The translations under genes were made by a program, and so were the position numbers. Below are positions 50,401 through 61,250 of a DNA stretch of 64,000 nucleotides, piece after piece. The notes beneath the pieces are model-generated. The model had not been told where the DNA came from. It searched no databases and saw nothing but the letters and a program-made list of their open reading frames with translations. The stretch covers positions 496,001 to 560,000 of the forward strand of contig JARCOQ010000067.1 of NCBI GenBank assembly GCA_029207755.1, in the 5' to 3' direction. Each line of letters starts with the position of its first letter. Position 1 is the first letter of the stretch. The DNA is from Chamaea fasciata. Its lineage: Eukaryota; Chordata; Aves; Passeriformes; Sylviidae.

Positions 50401-52302
50401 GCAGCCCACGGACCCCCAGGGCACCCACTGGGACACGTAGGAGACAGCCAGGGCACCCCCAGGGACACCTAGGGGACAGGCAGGGCACCCCCAGGGACAC
50501 CAAGGGACAGCCAGGGCAGCCCAGGGACACCTAGGGGACAGGCAGGGCACCCCCAGGGACACCTAAGGGACAGCCAGGGCAACCCCAGGGACACCAAGGG
50601 ACAGCCAGGGCAGCCCAGGGACACCGAGGGGACAGGCAGGGCACCCCCAGGGACACCTAGGGGACAGCCAGGGCACCCCCAAGGACACCTAGGGGACAGC
50701 CAGGGCACTCTAGGGACAGCCAGGGCACCCCCAGGGACACCTAGGGGACAAGCAGGGCACCCCCAGGGACACCTAGGGACAGCCAGGGCACCCCCAGGGA
50801 CAGCCAGGGCACCCCCAGGGACACCTAGGGGACAGCCAGAGCACCCCAAGGACGGCGAGGGCACCGCAGGGACACCTTGGGGACAGCCAGGACACCCCAG
50901 GGAAACCCAGGGCACCCCCAGGGACACCTAGGCGCCCTCCAGGGCACCTCCAGGGACACCCTGGGTACTCCCAGGGACACCTAGGGGACAGCCATGGCAC
51001 CCCAGGGACAGCCAGGGCACCCCCAGGGAAACTTAGAGGACAGCCAGGGCACTCCAGTGACAGACAGGGCACCACCAGGGACACCTAGGGGACAGCCAGG
51101 GCACTCCCAAGGATACCTAGGGGACAGCAAGGGCCCCCCAGGGACACCTAGAGGGCAGCAAGGGCACCCCAGGGACACCGAGGGACAGCCAAGGTACCCC
51201 AAGGAGACCCAGGGCATCCCCAGGGACACCTCGGGGACAGCCAGGGCACCCCCAGGGACACCGAGAGGACCGCTACGGCACCGCAGGGACACGCAGGGGA
51301 CAGCCAGGGCACCCCAGAGACACCCGGGGCACCCTCAGGGACACCGAGGGGACAGGGAGGGCACCCCCAGGGACATATAGGGGGCAGCCTGGGCACCGCA
51401 GGGACAGCCAGGGCACACCCAGGGATACCTAGGGGAAGCCAAGGCAACCCCAGGGACACCAAAGGGACAGCCAGGGCGCCCCCAGGGCACCCCAGGGACA
51501 CCCAGGGCGCCCCCAGGGACATTTAGGGGACAGCCAGGGCAACCCCAGAGACACCTAGGGGACAGCCAGGGCACCCCAGGGACAGCCAGGGCGCCCCCAG
51601 GGACACCAAGGGGACAGCCAGGGAACCCCCAGGGAAACCTAGGGGACAGCCAGAGCACCCCCAGGGCCACCTAGGGGACAGCCAGGGCACCCCAGGGACA
51701 CATAGGGGACAGCCAGGGCATTCCAGGGACAGCCAGGGCGCCCCCTGGGCACCCCAGGGACACCCAGGGCACCCTCAGGGACACGTAGGGGACAGCAGGG
51801 GCACCCCAGGGACACCTAGCGCACAGCCAGGGAACCCCCAGGGACACCAAGGGACAGCCAGGGCAGCCCAGGGACACCTAAGGGACAGGCAGGGCACCCC
51901 CAGGGACACCTAGGGGACAGCCAGGGCACCCAAGGGACGCCCAGGGCGCCCACAGGGATACGTACGGGACAGCCAGGGCACCCTAGGGACAGCCAGGGCT
52001 CCCCCAGGGACACCTAGGGGACAGCCAAGGCACCCCCGGGGTCACCTGGGGGACAGCAAGGGCACCCCCAGGGACACCTAGGGGACAGCCAGGGCACTCC
52101 CAAGGACACCTAGGGGACAGCGAAGGCACCCCGGGGACACCTAGGGGACAGTAAGGGCACCCCAGGGACACCTGGGGGACAGCCACGGCACCCCCAGGGA
52201 CACCCAGGGCACCCCCAGGGACACCGAGGGGACAGCCAGGGCACCCCCAGGGACACATAGGTGACAGCTAGGGCACCCCAGGGCCACTTAGGGAAAGCCA
52301 GG

Positions 52303-52355
52303 GCCCCCCCAGGGACACCCAGGGCACCCCCAGGGACACGTAGGGGACAGCCAGG
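52303..52355. repeat. 53-bp insertion in unit 2 relative to unit 1
   Basis: The two 20-kb units align at offset 20368 up to about 31.93 kb and 20421 after 32.0 kb, so unit 2 has 53 extra bases here. The extra sequence begins GGGCCCCCCCAGGGACACCC and contains an ACACGTAGGGG variant. The same run of variants occurs at about 37.11 and 41.21 kb, so it may have come from the 4.1-kb subunit. The exact ends are uncertain by several bases. Confidence 0.7.
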
Positions 52356-53668
52356 GCACCCCAGGGACAGCCAGGGCACCCCCAGGGACACCTAGGGAGA
52401 AGCCAGGACACCCCCAGGGACACCTAGGGGACAGCCTGGGCACCCCAAGGGACAACCAGGGCACCCCCAGGGACACCGAGGGGACTGCCAGGGCATTCCC
52501 AGGGACACCTAGGGGACAGCCAGGGCACCCCAGGGACACCTAGGGGACAGACAGGGCACCCCAGGGACAGCCAGGGCACCCCCAGGGACACCGAGGGGAC
52601 AGCCAGGGCACGCCCAGGGACAGCCAGGGCACCCGCAGGGCACCCAGGGGACACCCAAGGAACCCCCAGGGACACGTACGGGACAGCCAGGGCACCCCCA
52701 GGGACAACCTGGGCACCCCCAGGGACACCTAGGGTACAGGCAGGGCACCCCCACGGACACCTAGGGGACAGCCATGGCACCCCAAGGAACAGCCAGAGCA
52801 CCCCAAGGAAAGCCAGGGCACCCCCAGGGCCACCTAGGGGACAGCCAGGGCACTCCAGGGACAGCCAGGGCACCCCCAGGGACACCTAGGGGACAGCCAG
52901 GGCACCCCCAGGGACACCTAGGGGACAGCCAGGACACACCCGGGAAACCCAGGGCACCCCACGGACACCCTGGGCACTCCCAGGGACACCTTGGGGACAG
53001 CCAGGGCACTCCGGTGAGAGCCAGGGCACCCCCAGGGACACCTAGGGGACCTCCAGGGCACCCCAGGGACACCTAGTGGACCGCCAGAGCACCCCAAGGA
53101 CAGCAAGGCCACCCCCAGGGCCACCTAGGGGACAGCAAGGGCACCCCAGAGACACCTAGGGGACAGCCAGGGCACTCCCTGGGACACGCTGGGCACCCCC
53201 AGGGACTCCTAGGGGAAAGCCAGGGCACCCCCAGAGACACCGAGAACACTGCTAGGGCACCCTAGGGACAGCCAGGGCACCCCCAGGGACACCTAGGGGA
53301 CAGGCATGGCATTCCCAGGGACACCTAGGGGATAGCCAGGGCACCCCCAGGGATACCGAGGGGACAGCCAGGGCACCCCCAGGGACACCTAGGGGACAGC
53401 CAGGGCACCCTAGGGACAGCCAGGGCACCCCCAGGGACACCTAGGGGACAGCCAGGGAACCCCCAGGGACACCTAGGGGACAGCCAGGGCACCCCTAGGG
53501 ACACCTAGGGGGCACCAAGGCACCCCCAAGGACACCTACGGGACAGCCAGGGCACTCGAGGGAGAGCCAGGGCACCCCCAGGGACACTTAGGGGACAGTC
53601 AGGGCACCCCCAGGGACACCGAGGGGACAGCCAGGGCACCCCCAAGGACACCTAGGGGACAAGAAGGG

Positions 53669-56600
53669 CATTCCCAGGGACACCTAGGGACAGCTAGGGC
53701 ACCCCCAGGGACAGCCAGGGCACCCGCAGGAACACCTCGGACACAGGCAGGGCACCCCCAGGGACACCTAGGGGAAAGCCAGGGCACCCCCAGGGACACG
53801 TAGGGGACAGCCAGGGCACCCCAGGGACACCCAGGGCACCCCCAGGGACACATAGGGGACAGCCAGGGCACCCCCAGGGACAACCTGAGTACTCCCAGGG
53901 ACACCTAGGGGACAGCCAGGGCACCCCAGGGACAGCCAGGGCGCCCCCAGGGACACCAAGGGGACAGCCAGGGCACCCCCAGGGACACCCTGGGTACTCC
54001 CAGGGACACCTAAGGGACAGCCAGGGCACCCGAGGGACACCAAGGGCACCCCCAGGGAAACCTAGGGGACAGTCAAGGAACACCAGGGACCCCCTGGGCA
54101 CCCCCAGGGACACCAAGGGCACCCCCAGGGACACCTAGGGGACAGCCTGGGCACCCCCAGGGACAGCCAGGGCACCCCCAGGGACACCTAGGGGACAGCC
54201 AGGGCACTCCCAGGGACACCCTGGGCACCCCCAGGGACACCGAGGGCACAGCCAGGGCACCCTAGGTACAGCCAGGGCATTCTCAGGGACACCGAAGGCA
54301 CAGCAAGGGCACCCCCAGGGACACCGAGGGCACAGCCAGGGCACCCTACGGACAGCCAGGGCACCCCCAGGGACACCTAGGGGACAGGTATGGCACCCTC
54401 AGGGACACCGAATGCACAGCAAGGGCACCCCCAGGGACACCGAGGGCACAGCCAGGGCACCCTAGGGACAGCAAGGGCACCCCCAGGGACACCTAGGGGA
54501 CAGGTATGGCACCCTCATGAACACCGAGGGGACAGTCAGGGCACCCCAGGGACACCTAGGGGACAAGCAGGAAACCCCAAGGGACACCTAGAGAAAGCCA
54601 GGGCAGCCCAGGGACACCCAGGGCACCCTCGGGGACACGTAGGAGACAGCCAGGGCACCCCCAGGGACAGCAAGGGACAGCCAGGGCAGCCCAGGGACAC
54701 CGAGGGGACAGGCAGGGCACCCCCAGGGACACCTAGGGGACAGCCAGGGCACCCCCAAGGACACCTACGGGACAGCCAGGGCACTCTAGGGACAGCCAGG
54801 GCACCCCCAGGGACACCTAGGGGACAAGCAGGGCACCCCCAGGGACACCTAGGGACAGCCAGGGCACCCCCAGGGACACCTAGGGGACAGCCAGAGCACC
54901 CCAAGGACGGCGAGGGCACCGCAGGGACACCTTGGGGACAGCCAGGACACCCCAGGGAAACCCAGGGCACCCCCAGGGACACCTAGGGGCCCTCCAGGGC
55001 ACCCCCAGGGACACCCTGGGTACTCCCAGGGACACCTAGGGGGACAGCCATGGCACCCCAGGGACAGCCAGGGCACCCCCAGGGAAACTTAGGGGACAGG
55101 CAGGGCACTCCAGTGACAGACAGGGCACCCCCAGGGACACCTAGGGAACAGCCAGGGCACTCCCAAGGACACCTGGGGGACAGCCAGGGCACCCCAAGGG
55201 ACACCGAGGGACAGCCAAGGTACCCCAAGGAGACCCAGGGCACCCCCAGGGACACCTCGGGTACAGCCAGGGCACCCCCAGGGACACCGAGGGGACAGGG
55301 AGGGCACCCCCAGGGACACATAGGGGGCAGCCTAGGCACCGCAGGGACAGCCAGGGCACCCCCAGGGACACGTAGGGGACAGCCAGGGCACCCCAGGGAT
55401 AGCAAGGGCACACCCAGGGATACATAGGGGAAGCCAGGGCACCCCCAGGGACACCTAGAGGACAGCCAAGGCAACCCCAGAGACACCAAAGGAACAGCCA
55501 GGGCGCCCCCAGGGCACCCCAGGGACACCCAAGGCACCCCCAGGGACATTTAGGGGACAGCCAGGGCGCCCCCAGAGACACCTAGGGGACAGCCAGGGCA
55601 CCCCAGGGACAGCCAGGGCGCCCCCAGGGACACCAAGGGGACAGCCAGGGCACCCCCAGGGACACCTAGGGGAGCGCCAGGGCACTCCAGTGGAAGCCAG
55701 GGCACCCCCAGGGACACCTAGGGGACAGCCAGGTCACCCCAGGGACACATAGGGGACAGCCAGGGCATTCCAGAGACAGCCAGGGCGCCCCCTGGGCACC
55801 CCAGGGACACCCAGGGCACCCTCAGGGACACGTAGGGGACAGCCAGGGCACCCCCAGGGACACCTAGGGGACAAGAAGGGCACCCCCAGGGACACCTAGG
55901 GACAGCTAGGGCACCCCCAGGGACAGCCAGGGCACCCGCAGGAACACCTCGGACACAGGCAGGGCACCCCCAGGGACACCTAGGGGACAGCCAGGGCACC
56001 CCCAGGGACACCTAGGGGACTGCCAGGGCACCCCAGGGTCAGCCAGGGCGCCCCCAGGGACACCTAGGCGACCTCCAGGTCACCCCCAGGGACACCTAGG
56101 GGACAGCCAGGGCACCCCCAGGGACACCGAGGGGACAGCCAGAGCACCCAAGGGACACCCAGGGCACCCCCAGTGACACCTAGGGGACAGCAAGGGCACC
56201 CCAGGGACGCCAAGGGGACAGCCAGAGCACCCCCGGGACAGCCAGGGCTCCCCCAGGGACACCTAGGGGACAGCCAGGGCACCCCCAGGGTCACCTGGGG
56301 GACAGCCAGGGCACCACCAGGGACACTGAGGGGCCAGCCAGGGCCCCCAGGGACAGCCAGGGCGCCCCCAGGGACACCATGGGGACAGCCAGGGCCCCCC
56401 CAGGGACACCTAGGGGACTGCCAGGGCACCCCAGGGTCAGCCAGGGCACACCCAGGGAAACCTAGGGGACAGCCAGAGCACCCCCAGGGACACCCTGGGC
56501 ACCCCCAGGGACACCTAGGGGACAGTCAGGGCCCCCCAGTGAAACCTAGGGGACAGCCAGGGCACCCCAGGGACACCCAGGGACCCCCAGGGATACGGAC

Positions 56601-57772
56601 GGGACAGCCAGGGAACCCCAGGGACACCCTGTGCACCCCCAGGGACACCCAGGGCACACCCAGGGACACCTAGGGGAAAGCCAGGACACCCCAGGGACAG
56701 CCAGGGCACCCCCAGGGCCACCCTGGGCACCCCCAGGGACACCTGGCGGACCTCAAGGGCACCCTCAGGGACACCTAGGCGACAGGCAGGGAAACCCCAG
56801 GGACACCGAGGGGACAGGCAGGGCACCCCCAGGGACACCGAGGGGACAGCCAGGGTACCCCCAGGGACACCTAGGGGACAGCCAGGGCACCCCCAGCGAC
56901 ACCCAGGGCACCCCCAGGGACACCGAGGGGACCGCCAGGGTACCCCAGGGACACCCAGGGCACCCCCAGGGACACCAAGGGGACCTCCAGGGCACCCCCA
57001 GGGACACGTAGGGGGCAGCCAGGGCACCCGCAGGGACACCTAGGGGACAGCCAGGGCACCCCAGGGACACACAGGGGACCCCCAGGGACACCTAGGGGAC
57101 CTCCAGGTCACCCCCAGGGACACCTAGGGGACACCCAGGGCACCCCCAGGGACACGTAGGGGACAACCAGGGCACCCTAGGGACAGCCAGGGCTCCCGCA
57201 GGGACACCTAGGGGACAGCAAGGGCACCCCCAGGGTCACCTGGCTGACAGCAAGGGCACCCCCAGGGACACCTAGGGGACAGCCAGGGCACTCCCAAGGA
57301 CACCTAGGGGACAGCGAAGGCACCCCAGGGACACCTAGGGGACAGCAAGGGCACCCCAGGGACACTTGGGGGACAGCCTGGGCACCCCCAGGGACACCCA
57401 GGGCACCCCCAGGGACACCGAGGGGACAGCCACGGCACCGCAGGGACACGTAGGGGACAGCCAGGGCACCCCAGGGACACCGAGGGGACAGCCAGGGCAC
57501 CTCCAGGAACACCTAGGGGAAAGCCAGGGCCCCCCCAGGGACACCCAGGGCACCCCCAGGGACACGTAGGGGACAGCCAGGGCACCCCAGGGACAACCAG
57601 GGCACCCCCAGGGACACCTAGGGAACAGCCAGGACACCCCCAGGGACACCTACGGGACAGCCAGGGCACCCCCAGGGACACCCTGGGCACCCCCAGGGAA
57701 ACCTAGGGGACAGCCTGGGCACCCCAAAGGACAACCAGGGCACCCCCAGGGACAGCGAGGGGACTGCCAGGG
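53669..57772. repeat. 4.1-kb subunit, single copy within unit 2
   Basis: Equals 33248-37351 at offset 20421 and 37352-41453 at offset 16319, with few differences (an added G in ACCTAGGGGGAC near 55.04 kb; GAGCGCCAGG near 55.67 kb). Unlike unit 1 it is not doubled. Confidence 0.87.
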
Positions 57773-60700
57773 CATTCCCAGGGACACCTAGGGGACAGCC
57801 AGGGCACCCCAGGGACACCTAGGGGACAGCCAGGGCACCCCCAGGGACAGCCAGGGCACCCCCAGGGAACCCCAGGGACACCCAGGGCACCCCCCGGGAC
57901 ATTTAGGGGACAGCCAGGGCACCCGCAGGGACAGCCAGGGCACCCCCAGGGACACCTAGGGGACAGCCATGGCACCCCAAGGGACAGCCAGAGCACCCCA
58001 AGGACAGCCAGGACACCCCCAGGGACACCTAGGGGACAGCCAGGGCACTCCAGGGACAGCCAGGGCACCCCCAAGGAAACCTAGGGGAGAGCCAGGGCAC
58101 CCCCAGGGACACCTAGGGGACAGCCAGGACACACCCGGGAAACCCAGGGCACCCCACGGACACCCTGGGCACTCCCAGGGACACCTTGGGGACAGCCAGG
58201 GCACTCCGGTGAGAGCCAGGGCACCCCCAGGGACACCTAGGGGACCTCCAGGGCACCCCAGGGACACCTAGTGGACAGCCAGGGCGTTCTCAGGGACAGC
58301 CAATGCAACCCCAGGGACACCTAGGGGACCGCCAGGGCACCCCAGGGACCGCCAGGGCGCCCCCAGGGACACCTAGGGGACAGCCAGGGAACCCGCAGGG
58401 ACACCTAGGGGACAGCCAGGGCACCCCAGGGACACCAGGGCACCCCCAGGGACACCTAGGGGACCTCCAGGTCACCCCCAGGGACACCTAGGGGACAGCC
58501 AGGGCACCCCCAGGGACACCGAGGGGACAGCCAGGGCACCCAAGGGACACCCATGGCACCCCCAGGGACACCGAGGGGACAGCAAGGGCACCCCAGGGAC
58601 GCCAAGGGGACAGCCAGAGCACCCCAGGGACAGCCAGGGCTCCCCCAGGGACACCTAGGGGACAGCCAGGGCACCCCCAGGGTCACCTGGGGGACAGCAA
58701 GGGCACCCCCAGGGACACCTAGGGGACAGCCAGGGCACCCCCAGGGACACTGAGGGGCCAGCCAGGGCCCCCAGGGACACCCAGGGCACCCCCAGGGACA
58801 CCTAGGGGACAGCCAGGGCACCCCCAGGGACATATAGGGGACAGACAGGGCACCCCAGGGACACCCAGGGCACCCCCAGGGACACCTAGGGGACAGCCAG
58901 GGCACCCCCAGGGACACCTAGGGGACAGCCAGGACACCCCCAGGGACATATAGGGGACTTCCAGTGACACGTACGGGACAGCCAGGGCACCCCCAGGGAC
59001 AGCCTGGGCACCCCCAGGGACAACCTTGGCCTCCGCAGGGACACCTAGGGGACAGCCAGAGTTCCCCAAGGACAGCAAGGCCACCCCCAGGGCCACCTAG
59101 GGGACAGCAAGGGCACCCCAGAGACACCTAGGGGACAGCCAGGGCACTCCGTGGGACACGCTGGGCACCCCCAGGGACTCCTAGGGGAAAGCCAGGACAC
59201 CCCGAGAGACACCGAGGACACTGCCAGGGCACCCTAGGGACAGCCAGGGCACCCCCAGGGACACCTAGGGGACAGCCAGGGAACCCCCAGGGACACCTAG
59301 GAGACAGCCAGGGCACCCCTAGGGACACCTAGGGGGCACCAAGGCACCCCCAAGGACACCTACGGGACAGCCAGGGCACTCGAGGGACAGCCAGGGCACC
59401 CCCAGGGACACCTAGGGGACAGTCAGGGCACCCCCAGGGACACCGAGGGGACAGCCAGGGCACCCCTAGGGACACCTAGGGGACAAGAAGGGCACCCCCA
59501 GGGACACCTAGGGACAGCTAGGGCACCCCCAGGGACAGCCAGGGCACCCGCAGGAACACCTCGGACACAGGCAGGGCACCCCCAGGGACACCTAGGGGAC
59601 AGCCAGGGCACCCCCAGGGACACCTAGGGGACAGCCAGGGCACCCCAGGGACACCCAGGGCACCCCAAGGGACACCTAGGGGACAGCCAGGGCACCCCCA
59701 GGGACACCCTGAGTACTCCCAGGGACACCTAGGGGACAGCCAGGGCACTCCAGGGACAGCCAGGGCGCCCCCAGGGACACCAAGGGGACAGCCAGGGCAC
59801 CCCCAGGGACACCCTGGGTACTCCCAGGGACACCTAGGGGACAGCCAGGGCACCCGAGGGACACCAAGGGCACCCCCAGGGAAACCTAGGGGACAGTCAA
59901 GGAACACCAGGGACACCCTGGGCACCCCCAGGGACACCTAGGGGACCTCCAGGGCACCCCCACGGACACCCAGGGCACCCCCAGGGACACCTAGGGGACA
60001 GCCTGGGCACCCCCAGGGACAGCCAGGGCACCCCCAGGGACACCTAGGGGACAGCCAGGGCACTCCCAGGGACACCCTGGGCACCCCCAGGGACACCGAG
60101 GGCACAGCCAGGGCTCCCTAGGTACAGCCAGGGCATTCTCATGGACACCGAAGGCACAGCAAGGGCACCCACAGGGACACCGAGGGCACAGCCAGGGCAC
60201 CCTAGGGACAGTCAGGGCACCCCCAGGGACACCTAGGGGACAGGTATGGAACCCTCAGGAACACCGAATGCACAGCAAGGGCACCCCCAGGGACACCGAG
60301 GGCACAGCCAGGGCACCCTAGGGACAGCCAGGGCACCCCCAGGGACACCTAGAGGACAGGCAGGACACACCCAGGGCACCCCAGGGACACCCAGTGCACC
60401 CCCAGGGACACCTAGGGGACAGCCAGGGCACCCCAGGGACACCAAGGGGACAGCCAGGGCACCCCCAGGGACACCTAGAGGACAGCAAGGCACCCCCAGG
60501 GACACCTAGGGGACAGCCAGGGCACTCCAGGGACAGCCAGGACACCCCCAGGGACACCTAGGGGACAGCCAGGGCACCCCAGGGACACCCAGGGTACCCC
60601 CAGGGATACCTAGGGGACAGGCAGGGCACTCCCAGGGACACTCTGGGCACCCACAGGGACACCTTGGGGACAGCCAGGGCACCCCAGGGACACCCAGGGC

Positions 60701-61250
60701 ACCCCCAGGGACACCTAGGGGACAGCCAGGGCACCCTAGGGACAGCCAGGGCACCCCCAGGGACACCTAGGGCACCCCCAGGGACACCTAGGGGACAGGC
60801 AGTGCACCCCCAGGGACACCTAGGGGACAGCCAGGGCACCCCCAGGGACATTTAGGGGACAGCAAGGGCACTCCAGGGTCACCCAGGGCACCCCCAGGGA
60901 CACCTAGGGGACAGCCAGGGCACCCCCAGGGACACCCAGGGCACCTCCAGGGACACCTAGGGGACAGCCAGGGCACCCCAGGGACACCCAGGGCACCCCC
61001 AGGGCCGCCTAGGGGACAGCCAGGGAACCCCAGGGACAGCGACGGCACCCCAGGGACACCTAGAGAACCTCCAGGGAACCCCCAGGGACACGTACGGGAC
61101 AGCCAGGGAGCCCCAGTGACACCCTGTGCACCCCCAGGGACACCCAGGGCACCCCCAGGGACACCTAGGGGACAGCCAGGGCAGCCCAGGGACACCCAGG
61201 GCACCCCCAGGAACACCTAGGGGACAGCCAGGGCACCCCCAGGGACAGCC

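Larger units (their letters stand above)
44923..61250. repeat. Higher-order tandem unit 2 (about 16.3 kb)
   Basis: Second copy of 24550-44922. It lacks one 4.1-kb subunit, carries a 53-bp insertion near 52.3 kb, and lacks the base-run indels seen at 24.5-29.9 kb. Isolated substitutions exist (GCACCCTAGG at about 57.17 kb against GCACCATAGG; GACAGCGAGG at about 57.75 kb against GACACCGAGG; GAGGGGCCAGCC at about 58.75 kb against GAGGTGCCAGCC). The unit ends where sequence after 61250 departs from the AGCCCGGGCACACCC start of a further copy. Confidence 0.88.
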
